Shown piece by piece: positions 26,303 through 35,590 of a DNA stretch of 64,000 nt (the stretch's first letter is position 1; each line of letters starts with the position of its first letter). Position numbers and translations under genes: made by a program. The notes beneath the pieces were generated by a model. The model was not told the DNA's origin. It made no database searches and saw only the letters and a list, made by a program, of their open reading frames with translations. The stretch is from CAYFJO01 sp964343305 (lineage in GTDB: Bacteria; Planctomycetota; Planctomycetia; Pirellulales; Pirellulaceae), in assembly GCA_964343305.1 (NCBI GenBank), contig CAYFJO010000001.1, forward strand, positions 1-64,000, written 5' to 3'.

Positions 26303-29155
26303 ATGAAGAACGAACCGCTGAGAATCACGAGTGTAGCTGCTGTTGCTGCCTGTCTTTCCGCAAGCGTTTTCGCTGCATCGCCCCGGTATCAGGGCGTCGT
26401 CTCGACCGCGGGGACAATTCGGATCGAGCGAGGGGGAAGAGCGGTCACGTCGCTGGTCCCCGGCTTGTTCGAAGCACCGTGGAAATACGCTACGATGGGC
26501 GAGGCCAACGGCAGCCAAGTCTTCTCGGGTGATGTACATCGTGGAAAGATCGTCGCCCCCGGTGGAAAGACTGTTGATGTTGAACTGCGGCTCTCGATCG
26601 GCAAAGGTAAATCGAAGCTCGAATACCGCCTGATTCCTCAAACCGACATCGTGCTTAACAGTCTTCACATTGGGATGCGTCTGCCAACCGGGCAGTGGGC
26701 GGGGGGATCGTTTAAGACGGATCTGAAGTCCGGTTCGCTGCCGGCTGAATACAAGAGCCTGACCCTGCATACCGCTTCGATGAAATCGCTGCGGCTTGTC
26801 GGGAAAGACGGAGCAACGCTCGATCTCGGCTTTGCCCAACCGACGAAAGTCTTGATTCAGGATGATCGCCAATGGGGAGAATCATTCACCGTGCGCATTG
26901 GGCCTTCATTGGACGGCCGCAGCAAATGGCCGGCCGGCAAGTCGCTGACACTTGCGTTTTCGCTCGCCGGCGACGGCGGACTCGCGTTGGAGGAAGACCG
27001 CCCCGTCACCATTCAACCCGGCCCGAACTGGCTGCCGCTGGATGTGACGCTCGATATTGAACCGGGTTCGGCGTTGGATTTCAGTGACGTCATTCCCCGC
27101 CATCAACCCGCTGGCAAGTACGGGCGGGTGATCGTCAACCAGGCCGGTAAGTTCGCCTTTGCCGACCGCCCCAATGAAGCCGTCCGCTTTTATGGTGTGA
27201 ATTTGTGCTTCAGTGCTCATTACCTTAAACACGATGTGGCCGATCGACTGGCCGATCGACTTTATCGGCTTGGCTACAATGCTTTGCGTATTCACCACTA
27301 CGAACGCGAACTGGTCGATCGTTCGTCGCGCGATGCAATTCGGCTGCTTCCGGAACGACTGGACGAACTCGACTATCTCTTCGCCGCGTTGAAGAAGCGC
27401 GGCATCTATGTCACCACCGACCTTTTCGTTTCTCGGCCCGTTCCGAACGCGAGAATCTATCCCGGGCTGACAGGCGATATGGGCATGCGCGAGTACAAGA
27501 TGGCGGTCCACGTCAACGAGCGTGCCTACGAAGATTTCAAAGACTTCACACGGATACTGCTCGACCATGTGAACCCCTACACGAATGTGCGATATGCCGA
27601 TGATCCCGCGCTGTCGTGGCTCAGTCTGGTCAACGAAGACAATCCCGGGAATTTCATCAGCGGCCTCGAGGGGCCGCTTCGCGACGATTGCCAGCGTGCC
27701 TGGAATCGCTGGTTGGCGAAGCGTTACCCAAGCGGGGCCGCCCTGACAAAGGCGATTGGCAAGCTACCCGCCAACCAAGACCCGTCGAACGGTACCGTGC
27801 CACTGCAAAGGGTCGATGCGAAGTCACCCGCGACCGTCCAATTCAACGTGTTTTTGGCGGAAATGGAGCAGGACTTTTTCGATCGGGCTCGCCGGTTCTT
27901 GCGAGACGAATTGCGTTGTAATGCCTTGCTGACGGATATGAACGCGTGGACCAATCCGGTGCAACTGCAAGCAGTGCGAGGTTCGTTCGACTATGTCGAC
28001 GACCATTTTTACGTCGATCATCCTCGGTTTCTTGAACGCAGATGGTCCTTGCCCTCGAAATGCCCCAACACCAGTCCGATCGCCAGCGGAGCAACCGGCG
28101 GTCGAAGTTGCGCTTTCACCAGACTGTTCGGCAAACCGTTCACAATCACGGAATTCAATTATTCATCGCCGGGCCGTTTCCGTGGTGTGGGCGGCATTTT
28201 GACCGGGGCATTGGGTGCTCTTCAAGATTGGGACGGGTTATGGAGATTCGCCTATTCGCACAGACGCGACAGCGTATCGCAACCGGCGGCGTTGAACTAC
28301 TTTGACGTGGCATCGGACCCGCTGAATCTGGCTGCCGAACGCGCCAGTTTGTGCCTGTTCTTGCGTGGCGATTTACAGCCGGCGAAGCATTCCATTTCGA
28401 TCGGCGTGACCAAGAACCAGTTGCTGACAGCTCCGACGACCTCGCGAGACAAATCGCCCTCCTGGGATGAGTTGGCGTGGTTGACGCGCGTCGGTTGGAG
28501 ATTGACGGATCGTCAATCATCGGGCTCGTCGGACGAGGCACTCCTGCCGATGGTCGGTGGCCGGTTAGATCCATTTGCCGACGATGCCGGAGATCGGATC
28601 GTCAACGGCATGCGCGAAAATGGCTGGCTCGACAGCGACAATCGGACCAACCTGGCGGAGAACCGGTTGGTTAGTGAAAACGGTCAGGTCGTGATCGACG
28701 CGCCGACGAATACGTTTGTCTTGGATACCGAGAGGACTGCCGGCGGATTCGCAATGGCCGGTGCTCGGATCGAAGCAAAAGATGTCACCGTTCAGATCCA
28801 GGAAACCGATGCAACGGTCTGGGTTAGCAGTCTCGACGAGCAACCGATCCGTTCCAGCAAGCGATTGTTGATCACTCACCTGACGGACCTGCAAAACACC
28901 GACGCCCGCTATGCCGACCGAGCACGCCGAATACTGCTGAGTTGGGGACGTTTGCCGCACCTGGTGCACACGGGGCAGGCAACCGTCGCGTTGAAACTCT
29001 CCAATGCCGCAAGAGCGAAGGTCTACGGACTGGCCACAAGCGGCAAACGAACGGGCGAGATTGACACTACGAGCCAGGCGAATCGACTGGTAATTCCGCT
29101 ATCGGTTTCCAACAACGGCAAGGCGCGCATGTTGTACGAAATCGTTCTGCCGTAG
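26303..29155 (+). CDS. Secreted cellulase-like (GH5/GH2-type TIM barrel) glycoside hydrolase
   Basis: 950 residues from the ATG at 26303; the open frame upstream is antisense intron sequence and is not coding. Signal peptide MKNEPLRITSVAAVAACLSA. A beta-sandwich region (about 25-240) precedes a TIM barrel starting FYGVNLCFSAHYL, with LADRLYRLGYNALRIHHYER, the acid/base pair SLVNEDNPG and the likely nucleophile in FTITEFNYSSPGRF. A C-terminal beta region follows (SLDEQPIRSSKRLLITHLTD). It should cut beta-linked polysaccharide; the substrate is not predictable. A rho-independent terminator lies 40 bp after the stop. Confidence 0.85.
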   Translation: MKNEPLRITSVAAVAACLSASVFAASPRYQGVVSTAGTIRIERGGRAVTSLVPGLFEAPWKYATMGEANGSQVFSGDVHRGKIVAPGGKTVDVELRLSIGKGKSKLEYRLIPQTDIVLNSLHIGMRLPTGQWAGGSFKTDLKSGSLPAEYKSLTLHTASMKSLRLVGKDGATLDLGFAQPTKVLIQDDRQWGESFTVRIGPSLDGRSKWPAGKSLTLAFSLAGDGGLALEEDRPVTIQPGPNWLPLDVTLDIEPGSALDFSDVIPRHQPAGKYGRVIVNQAGKFAFADRPNEAVRFYGVNLCFSAHYLKHDVADRLADRLYRLGYNALRIHHYERELVDRSSRDAIRLLPERLDELDYLFAALKKRGIYVTTDLFVSRPVPNARIYPGLTGDMGMREYKMAVHVNERAYEDFKDFTRILLDHVNPYTNVRYADDPALSWLSLVNEDNPGNFISGLEGPLRDDCQRAWNRWLAKRYPSGAALTKAIGKLPANQDPSNGTVPLQRVDAKSPATVQFNVFLAEMEQDFFDRARRFLRDELRCNALLTDMNAWTNPVQLQAVRGSFDYVDDHFYVDHPRFLERRWSLPSKCPNTSPIASGATGGRSCAFTRLFGKPFTITEFNYSSPGRFRGVGGILTGALGALQDWDGLWRFAYSHRRDSVSQPAALNYFDVASDPLNLAAERASLCLFLRGDLQPAKHSISIGVTKNQLLTAPTTSRDKSPSWDELAWLTRVGWRLTDRQSSGSSDEALLPMVGGRLDPFADDAGDRIVNGMRENGWLDSDNRTNLAENRLVSENGQVVIDAPTNTFVLDTERTAGGFAMAGARIEAKDVTVQIQETDATVWVSSLDEQPIRSSKRLLITHLTDLQNTDARYADRARRILLSWGRLPHLVHTGQATVALKLSNAARAKVYGLATSGKRTGEIDTTSQANRLVIPLSVSNNGKARMLYEIVLP

Positions 29156-29194
29156 CGGTAACGACAGACTGCACCTTGCGTGGCAAGGACTTGC

Positions 29195-29226
29195 AACGCC
29201 CCTCAGTTCCTTGAAGGGCGTTTTCT
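29195..29226 (+). terminator. Rho-independent terminator of the glycosidase gene
   Basis: AACGCCC (29195-29201) pairs with GGGCGTT (29216-29222), followed by TTCT. The stem is GC-rich and lies 40 bp past the stop codon. Confidence 0.75.
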
Positions 29227-29245
29227 ACTTTGCCGCAGTGATGAA

Positions 29246-29318
29246 CCTCCGGCAGAGCCGGAGGCTTCAAATATGGGAGCCGCTCGAAGCGGCTGATGTT
29301 GGCCGCCTCGAAGGCGGC
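29246..29318. repeat. Three consecutive short hairpins
   Basis: CCTCCGGC-AGA-GCCGGAGG (29246-29264), AGCCGCT-CGA-AGCGGCT (29278-29294) and GCCGCCT-CGA-AGGCGGC (29302-29318). All stems are perfect; the last two share a CGA loop. They look like an array of small palindromic repeats that has run into the end of a decayed minus-strand gene. Confidence 0.8.
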
Positions 29319-29519
29319 GTTTGCCCATTAGCTTCCAGCACCGGCCGAACGGATCCGATGCCAGCGACACGACTTTCGGCCCTTCCATCAACAGATGCTC
29401 GAGATTGTGGGCCAGGTGGTAGAACAGCGCGATCGGCAACAGCGCGTAGGCCTAGCGGATGAAATAGTCGTGCCAACCAGCAGCGAATAGGGCAGAAAGA
29501 TCTTCAGAACAGTTCGCAT
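29300..29519 (-). pseudogene. Decayed membrane-protein gene downstream of napH
   Basis: An ATG at 29519, 8 bp after the napH-like stop, starts MRTVLKIFLPYSLLVGT. The sense then continues only after a frame change as HDYFIR, a TAG stop, then AYALLPIALFYHLAHNLEHL and LMEGPKVVSLASDPFG. The histidine-rich helix suggests a heme- or metal-bearing membrane subunit. The sequence then runs into the hairpin array. One frameshift, one stop and a lost 3' end make it a pseudogene. The family is not identified; its place at the end of the nap transcript suggests it once worked with it. Confidence 0.65.
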
Positions 29520-29526
29520 CGTATCG

Positions 29527-31107
29527 TCACGAAGTCATTTGGTGTGCCGAGTTCGTCTTTGCCATGGGCGACTGTTTCCTCTTTCGTCGCTGCCGCTTGA
29601 TCTTGATCGCCCGCACGACCACGAGAAAGACCGCCAATCCGGCGACGATCGCTACCACGATCGACACGGTGGCGGTCGGTTCGCCGGCCACCATCAAGAA
29701 CGGGATCACTTCGGTTTGACCTTCCACATCCATGGTCAACTCGACGATGTGTTCGGCATCTTCATGGAAAGTGACCATGCATTTGTGCAGGTTGTCGAAC
29801 GGCGAATGCTGGGACGGCGGATAGATCACTTTGTTCTGGCCGAAGGTGAACGACTGCAACACCCGCACGGAAACCGGTTTGTCGTAGGGCTGGCCCGTTT
29901 CGCGATTCTTGATGTAGAAGGCGATCGACGCCGGTTCGCCCGGCACGGGCTTGCCGGGATACGAGGTCATCAAGACATCGTACGGGCCGGTGGTCGCGGG
30001 GTACTCCAGCGTCGGCACCTGGGGATAGTTTTCCTTGTACGAGTAATGGGGCAGGCCCAGGATGTGATGGCCGAAGAGCTGTTGCGGCCACGCAAACAAC
30101 GCCAGCAGCACGATCAATGTCGTGATCACCGGCAGTTTCTTTTGGGACCGAGTTGGCTCTTGGTGATGGTCTCGCTGGCCGATCGTGGGTAACGCAATGG
30201 TGTACACCAGCGCTTTGTCCGGGCAATGCCGCGGACACACTCCGCAGTTGTCGCACTCGATGCTGCTGGATTGAAGAACCGGGTTCAAGCCTAGCTCGCA
30301 AACAGGCTCGCATTTCTTGCAACCGGTACAAAGATCCATGTTCACCTTGACGCGCAGCAATCGCGGCCAACCGATCAAGCCGTAAAGCGCCGCGCCTGGG
30401 CAAACCGTCCGGCACCACCAGCGCGGCGAGACGAAGATCTCGAACAAGATGATCAGCCCGATCATGATCAGGATGCCGGTCATCGACGTGCCGAAGATCC
30501 AGGCGTGGGCCAGCCGACTCAGGGCCGCCGGCGGATAGATCAACGCGAACATCGGCAACCCGACCACGGCGGCCACGGCGATTCCCACAACCAGCAACAC
30601 GTACTTATTGGCGTGAGAGAATTTGATCTCGGCCGGTGGAATCTCGGCCAGCTTGAGCAGCTTACGCGCCTTGCCGGTGATCTCGAAAAGCAAACTGGCG
30701 GGACAAATCCAACTACAAAAGACCCGCCCTAGCAACAACGTGACGACCACGGGGACGAGCGCGGTGAGCAACAGCGGCGTGTAAATCGTTTTCGACGTAG
30801 CGATCACTTCGGCGACCGCCAGCGGATCGGTCAGGTCATAACCGGCCAGCCGCGCCGACCATAGCGTTCCTTTGTAACCGTCGAGGTATTCTTGAGGGTC
30901 TTCCTTCGCCGTGACGTGCCGGTCGATGGCCGCCAGCGATTTTCCCGTCCACGTTTTGGCTTCGATTTGGTCATCCAAAGCTCGGGCGGCACGGTAATGG
31001 GCGTAAAGACTCAAGAACACCAAGTACAGCATCAAACAGATCACAAAGAGCTGGGTGCAACGCCGAACTATTTGGATGCCGAGATATTTGGCCTGGTGCA
31101 AATTCAT
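29527..31107 (-). CDS. napH: NapH-like membrane 4Fe-4S protein with C-terminal extension
   Basis: 526 residues. Membrane helices alternate with the NapH/CcoG cysteine motifs: RVFCSWICPASLL and WWCRTVCPGAAL in the membrane-adjacent part, then ferredoxin clusters CTGCKKCEPVC and CDNCGVCPRHCP (about 255-300). NapH draws electrons from quinol toward the periplasmic nitrate reductase. Standard NapH is near 290 residues; here about 200 more follow, with a beta-rich periplasmic domain (GPYDVLMTSYPGKPVPGEPA) and a last membrane helix (SIVVAIVAGLAVFLVVV), more like FixG/CcoG. It begins 10 bp after the napG-like stop, so is cotranscribed. Confidence 0.87.
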   Translation of the reverse strand: MNLHQAKYLGIQIVRRCTQLFVICLMLYLVFLSLYAHYRAARALDDQIEAKTWTGKSLAAIDRHVTAKEDPQEYLDGYKGTLWSARLAGYDLTDPLAVAEVIATSKTIYTPLLLTALVPVVVTLLLGRVFCSWICPASLLFEITGKARKLLKLAEIPPAEIKFSHANKYVLLVVGIAVAAVVGLPMFALIYPPAALSRLAHAWIFGTSMTGILIMIGLIILFEIFVSPRWWCRTVCPGAALYGLIGWPRLLRVKVNMDLCTGCKKCEPVCELGLNPVLQSSSIECDNCGVCPRHCPDKALVYTIALPTIGQRDHHQEPTRSQKKLPVITTLIVLLALFAWPQQLFGHHILGLPHYSYKENYPQVPTLEYPATTGPYDVLMTSYPGKPVPGEPASIAFYIKNRETGQPYDKPVSVRVLQSFTFGQNKVIYPPSQHSPFDNLHKCMVTFHEDAEHIVELTMDVEGQTEVIPFLMVAGEPTATVSIVVAIVAGLAVFLVVVRAIKIKRQRRKRKQSPMAKTNSAHQMTS

Positions 31108-31117
31108 CGCGGTTCTC

Positions 31118-31864
31118 TCATATCGCTTCTCGCGTCGGCTTGATCCGAATTGCTGGCTCGCCCCGCACGACTTGGCGACAGATCTCCTCGCACAGGCCGC
31201 AGCCGACGCAGGCTTCGGGGAAGATGATGGGGGCTAAAAATGCGCCCGGTTCCAGCTTGATTGCCTCGTCGCGCAGCGGACAGACCATGTGGCACTCGCC
31301 ACACGGTCCCCGCCGTTCGTACCTGGCCTCGGTTTCCGTCGGTGGCAAGCGGAGCGCACGGAGTAGGGCCTGTTCGCGGCGGATTGCCTTGGCCTTGTAG
31401 GACAGGCAGCGATCTGGATGCAGTTCGATCGTGGCCATGTTCACCTCAGACCGCTGCTGCTCATCCAGGGGCTTGAGCACTCCGGTGGGACAGACCTTCG
31501 TACACTTCATGCATAGAGTACAGGCCTTGATCGACGGATCGACGTAAGGCGTGTGGTACAACTCACCGTCGGCCTCCGTGAAGAACTGGATGGCCCCGTC
31601 TGCGCAGGCGTCTTGGCAGCGATAACAGCGAATGCAACCGGCCAGGAACTCTTTCTCGTCGACCGAACCAGGCGGACGAATCAGCCGCACGCCCTCCGCG
31701 CCGAACGCCGACGAATTAGCCGGGTACTTGCCCGCCTTGCTCTGCAGCAACGCGTGGCCCGCCGCAAAGCCAACGGCGACGCCCGTGGCCGTCGCGGCTG
31801 TCTTGACCGCGCGCTTGAGCAGCTTTCGCCGCGTCAGCTTCTTCCTTCTCCCCGTCTTCGTCAT
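31118..31864 (-). CDS. napG: NapG-like ferredoxin-type protein (copy 2)
   Basis: 248 residues with a twin-arginine-like start (LTRRKLLKRAVKTAATATG). Four cysteine clusters follow: CIRCYRCQDAC, CTLCMKCTKVCP, CGECHMVCP and CVGCGLCEEIC, enough for four 4Fe-4S centres. NapG passes electrons from NapH to the nitrate reductase side in the periplasm. The ATG at 31864 directly follows the repeat-containing spacer after the first NapG-like gene. Confidence 0.87.
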   Translation of the reverse strand: MTKTGRRKKLTRRKLLKRAVKTAATATGVAVGFAAGHALLQSKAGKYPANSSAFGAEGVRLIRPPGSVDEKEFLAGCIRCYRCQDACADGAIQFFTEADGELYHTPYVDPSIKACTLCMKCTKVCPTGVLKPLDEQQRSEVNMATIELHPDRCLSYKAKAIRREQALLRALRLPPTETEARYERRGPCGECHMVCPLRDEAIKLEPGAFLAPIIFPEACVGCGLCEEICRQVVRGEPAIRIKPTREAI

Positions 31865-31925
31865 TCGTACTTCTTCATTCTTTCGTCATTCACTGGGTAT
31901 TTTGTCATTCGTCATTCTGCGAAGT
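31865..31925. repeat. TCATTCGTCATTC-type short repeats between ferredoxin genes
   Basis: Imperfect copies of TTCATTCTTTCGTCATTC and TTTTGTCATTCGTCATTC (reverse complement ATGACGAA units) fill the spacer and run into the 3' end of the upstream ferredoxin gene, whose last codons (SQNDE) are written by the repeat. The same unit occurs upstream of napA. Confidence 0.7.
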
Positions 31926-32543
31926 CGGTTTCACTCGGATCGCTTGTGGGTATCGGATGCAAGCACGTTCGCACAGACCGCAGCCGATGCAAGCTTCCGG
32001 GTGAACTTCCGGACGCTCCCACAGCCCCAACGTCATGGCGCTGCCGCCCAACGGACAGGCCCGGTAACACGCCCCGCAACTCCAGTTGTTGTAAGAGTAA
32101 CAAAGGTCCAGGTCGATCTCGGCCGTTCCCATCGACACGTTTTGCTGGATGTCGACGACATCGGCGCGGACTTTTTGAAGTGCACCGGTCGGGCATGCCT
32201 CGGTACACTTGAGGTATTCGGAGCCGGTTCCGTTGCAGAGCATGCACGCCTGGCGGCGCGGCTTGATCGCCGGGGTCGATTGTCGCTGGCGGCCGAAGCT
32301 CTCATCGAGCGAAATAATCGTGTGGTTGGGGCACGCGTCCACGCAACGCATGCAACGGATACAGCGCGAGAGGAACTCCGATTCTGGCAGAGCGCCGGGT
32401 GGCCGTAACGGCTGGTCCGCCGCGGCATCACCGTTGCTGCCGACCAGCCCGCTGACGCCAACGCAACAGGCGGTCACGGCGCCCGTGGCGAACGCGTTCT
32501 TGATGAACTCGCGTCGGTTTGTACGGTGTTCTTGGTCGATCAC
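31905..32543 (-). CDS. NapG-like ferredoxin-type protein (copy 1)
   Basis: 212 residues. The Tat signal NRREFIKNAFATGAVTACCV is clear. Clusters: CIRCMRCVDACP, CMLCNGTGSEYLKCTEACP (with an 8-residue stretch inside the motif), CGACYRACP and CIGCGLCERACIRYP. It resembles its neighbour in order of motifs but the two are not near-identical, so this is an old duplication or two distinct subunits. Lies 68 bp after napA. A role in electron transfer to NapA is inferred from position. Confidence 0.85.
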   Translation of the reverse strand: MIDQEHRTNRREFIKNAFATGAVTACCVGVSGLVGSNGDAAADQPLRPPGALPESEFLSRCIRCMRCVDACPNHTIISLDESFGRQRQSTPAIKPRRQACMLCNGTGSEYLKCTEACPTGALQKVRADVVDIQQNVSMGTAEIDLDLCYSYNNWSCGACYRACPLGGSAMTLGLWERPEVHPEACIGCGLCERACIRYPQAIRVKPTSQNDE

Positions 32544-32611
32544 TTTGCCAGCCTCTCCCGTGTCTCGGCGGGGTCAGGAGACCCGCGCCGAGCGCGCTGT
32601 ACACCAAATGC

Positions 32612-35353
32612 TCAGACCCTCTCGATCCGAGCTGCCAGCTTCTTGTAGTCCGCCTGACCACTTACCGGGTCCCATGCGCGATGGGAAGTACCGTTGACCA
32701 ACCATTTGTTTTTGGTTGGGTCAGCACTGTCTGCCACCGACAGGTTCCAGGGGCTGAAGATCAGCCCCTCGGGCATCTCGGTCCGGGCCGGGTGGACGAG
32801 GCTGTTCAGTCCGGTCGAGACACGCGCCTCGTAGCTACCGCGGCGGGTCACGACTTTCACTTTTTCACCGTCGCGAAGCCCGAACCGCTCGGCGTCGTCG
32901 GGGTTGATCTCGACGTACTGTTCAGGTACGAGCTTCATCGTGGTCGCCCCGCGGATCGTCTTGGAAGCATGAAAATGCTCATAGACGATGCCCAGCGACA
33001 GCCAGAACGGATACGTGTCGTCGGCTTTGTGATCCTTCAGGCTTTTGGCCTCGTCTCCGTAGACCTCAAGGTCAGGCAACTCGGGCGGCAGGGCGTTGTC
33101 GCGTGCCTGAACGAGCAAGTTGTCACGGCCTTCCTTGGCGGCTGCCGCCAACTCGTCGATGAGGAACGGCCCTTCACCTGGTTTGTCCCGGTGCCCGTAC
33201 TCCATCAGCTTGCCGCAGATCTCCTGGATGTTGCTATAATCCTGTTCACAGAGCTTGAACTTGGCCTTGCCGTCCGGGCGGCCGAACGCACCGTACGGTC
33301 TGCCGGCCCATCCTTCCTGGCCCAAATAGCGCCGCGGAGTGCCGCCTCGCCGGGCGATGTCGCCAGTTGGAGCCGGCCACTGGATACCGCGCAGACGCCG
33401 CATCTGTTCGTACAAACCCACGCCGTCTTCCTTTTCGACTTCCAGCATGCCCGCCATGTCGGCGTCACTGCCTTTGCTAGCGACCAAGATGTCGCGGAAG
33501 ATCTCCTCGGGATCATAAGCCATGATGCCGTTGCCCATCTCGATCTTCTTTTCGTAAGGGAAGATCTGATCGCCGTTGAGACCGAGCTTGTTGGCTAGGG
33601 CGATACCCTTGTCGATGGCCATGTCCATGTCGGGCCGGCAATTCGTCGGTGGGTTTCGGCTTCCGTCGCAGACGTAGAGTCGGCGTTCGGACTGGATGTA
33701 GGTGCCGCCCGTCCATTCGCCCCATGTTGCCGCCGGGAAAACCACGTCGGCGTACAAATTGTTGGGGGCGTGGCGATAGATGTCCTGCACGACGCAAAAC
33801 ATTTTGGTCAAAGCTGGCCGGACCAGCGTCTCGACGTCGGGCATGTGGATGTGCGTGGTGTACATCCAGAAATCTGCCAGCATTTCGCCCTTCAGTGCCC
33901 GCTCCATCATGCCCACGACCATGCCGGGGTTGGGCAGCGCAGAGGTTTGTGCCAGTCGCTCGCGCGGGATGCGCCAGGCGTCGGCAATGTGGTCGCGCCA
34001 CTCGGCGTTCGCCAGCGGCTGGTTGAACGGCAACCGGCCCGTCAAGCCGCCCATCAAGCGCTCGCTCATGGCGTTTGGCTGTCCGGTTTGCGAATGGCTG
34101 CCGCAACCGGGACGACCGAGGTTGCCGGTGAGCAAGTGCAGGTTGATCAACCCGATGGTGTTGTGCTGGCCGTGGAGCATCTGGTTGTAGCCGATGCCCC
34201 AGAACGTAAGCACACCGCCTCGGCCACGCTCGCGACCTTTGATGCTGGCCTCGGCCCAGGCCGCCGCGATGTCCTCGATGTCTTCGACGGCCACCCGGCC
34301 CCGGTCGAGCAGCTTCAGACGCTCGATAACCTGCTCAGGCGAGTAACGGGCCTTGACACCCTCGACGTATTCTTTCCACCCGACCGTGTTCTCGTCCAGC
34401 CACTTCTCGGGCATGCAGGCGTTGGGATGGTCTCGCAGTAACACGTGGGCGATCGCGTTGTGGTAGCTGATGTCGCCGTTCATGGTCTGCAGGTGGTAGC
34501 TGTTCCGCGGGTTGATCGCTTCCAGCCCCAGCACAGTTCCGGTGGCCCGCGGGTCGGCGACCAGCGTGGGAATGTCCTTGAGCTTTTTGTGATCGGCCAC
34601 TCGCCAGAACAGGATCGGATGCGCCTCGCGGGCGTTGTGACCCCAGAACGTGATGAAGTCGGCTTGTTCGATGTCCTCGTAACTGGTCGGCGGCGCATCG
34701 GAGCCGTACGAATGGAAGTAGCCGGTCACGGCCGACGTCATGCACATGCGGGCGTTGGCCTCGATGGAGTTCGACTGGATCACTCCTTTCATCAACAAGT
34801 TCTCGATCCATTGGGCTTCCATGGTGAGTTGCCCGGAGCCGTTCAGCCCGACCAGGTTGCCGCCGTCTGGTTGCGACTTGATGATTTCGGCGACCTTCTC
34901 GGCCACCAGTTCTTCGGCCTCTTCGTACGGCATGACGTCGAACACATCGTCGTCGAAGCGGCCTTTAGTGGCCGACACGTGTCCGCGCAACGGATCGCTC
35001 ATGTCTTTGCGGACCAGCACCTGCGTCAACCGGTCGCGGTAGATCGGCTCGTGGGCGTTCAGGCCCTTGATGCACTGGATGCCGCGGTTGGTCGGGTGCC
35101 TTTTGTCTGGCACCATGCCGACCACCTTGCCGGCCTGGACTTGAATCAGCGTTCCGCAGCCGACGCCGCAATAAGGGCAAGCTGACTGGAGCAGCTTGGC
35201 TCCGGGGATGGTCTTGACGTCCGCGGGCGTGTCCTGGGCTTCGATGTACTCCTCGCTAAACATGCTGGTTGCGCCGCACGCGACGCCGGCAGCGGCTGCG
35301 CGTTTCATGAATTCCCTTCGGTCAAAATCGATCGGACCTTGTCTGCGTGCCAT
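32612..35353 (-). CDS. napA: Periplasmic nitrate reductase catalytic subunit NapA
   Basis: 913 residues, a molybdopterin (bis-MGD) oxidoreductase that reduces nitrate to nitrite in the periplasm. A Tat signal RREFMKRAAAAG (about 12-23) is followed by the 4Fe-4S site C59-x2-C62-x3-C66 ... C94 (CPYCGVGC ... GIQCIKG). The molybdenum-ligand cysteine is C204 in ANARMCMTSAVTG, and YEDIEQADFITFWGHNAREA is the family block. The C-terminal MGD domain has YVEINPDDAERFGLRDGEKV. The spacing of C204 and the following motif fit NapA better than formate dehydrogenase. The gene heads the cluster; no napB, napC or napD is present in the window. Confidence 0.93.
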   Translation of the reverse strand: MARRQGPIDFDRREFMKRAAAAGVACGATSMFSEEYIEAQDTPADVKTIPGAKLLQSACPYCGVGCGTLIQVQAGKVVGMVPDKRHPTNRGIQCIKGLNAHEPIYRDRLTQVLVRKDMSDPLRGHVSATKGRFDDDVFDVMPYEEAEELVAEKVAEIIKSQPDGGNLVGLNGSGQLTMEAQWIENLLMKGVIQSNSIEANARMCMTSAVTGYFHSYGSDAPPTSYEDIEQADFITFWGHNAREAHPILFWRVADHKKLKDIPTLVADPRATGTVLGLEAINPRNSYHLQTMNGDISYHNAIAHVLLRDHPNACMPEKWLDENTVGWKEYVEGVKARYSPEQVIERLKLLDRGRVAVEDIEDIAAAWAEASIKGRERGRGGVLTFWGIGYNQMLHGQHNTIGLINLHLLTGNLGRPGCGSHSQTGQPNAMSERLMGGLTGRLPFNQPLANAEWRDHIADAWRIPRERLAQTSALPNPGMVVGMMERALKGEMLADFWMYTTHIHMPDVETLVRPALTKMFCVVQDIYRHAPNNLYADVVFPAATWGEWTGGTYIQSERRLYVCDGSRNPPTNCRPDMDMAIDKGIALANKLGLNGDQIFPYEKKIEMGNGIMAYDPEEIFRDILVASKGSDADMAGMLEVEKEDGVGLYEQMRRLRGIQWPAPTGDIARRGGTPRRYLGQEGWAGRPYGAFGRPDGKAKFKLCEQDYSNIQEICGKLMEYGHRDKPGEGPFLIDELAAAAKEGRDNLLVQARDNALPPELPDLEVYGDEAKSLKDHKADDTYPFWLSLGIVYEHFHASKTIRGATTMKLVPEQYVEINPDDAERFGLRDGEKVKVVTRRGSYEARVSTGLNSLVHPARTEMPEGLIFSPWNLSVADSADPTKNKWLVNGTSHRAWDPVSGQADYKKLAARIERV

Positions 35354-35399
35354 GATGAAATCCTCTCTCAGTGGAATGTTGAGTGTTGAAACCTATTGA

Positions 35400-35590
35400 C
35401 GGCTCGAACAATGACGAATGACGAAATACCCAATGACGAAGGAATGACGAATCCCGAATGACGAATCGAACCGGTCCATCACGATGCACCGGTCGAGTAC
35501 CCTGATCGCCCTGCCGAGCTCTGCTCGGCGGAGACACGAACATTCGGGCTTCGTCATTCTTTCGTCATTCGTCATTGGGCATTCATTTTT
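35400..35590. repeat. ATGACGAA repeat-rich leader upstream of napA
   Basis: Repeated units such as AATGACGAATGACGAA, AAGGAATGACGAATC and GAATGACGAATC on the left are mirrored on the right by CGTCATTCTTTCGTCATTCG, giving a large imperfect inverted structure. It lies between napA and the broken cytochrome gene and would form a hairpin in the napA leader. Copies also lie near 31.9 kb. Confidence 0.75.

Noticed and set aside
31865..35590. Possible CRISPR array from ATGACGAA repeats
   Set aside because: Units are too short, irregular and without spacers; no cas genes.
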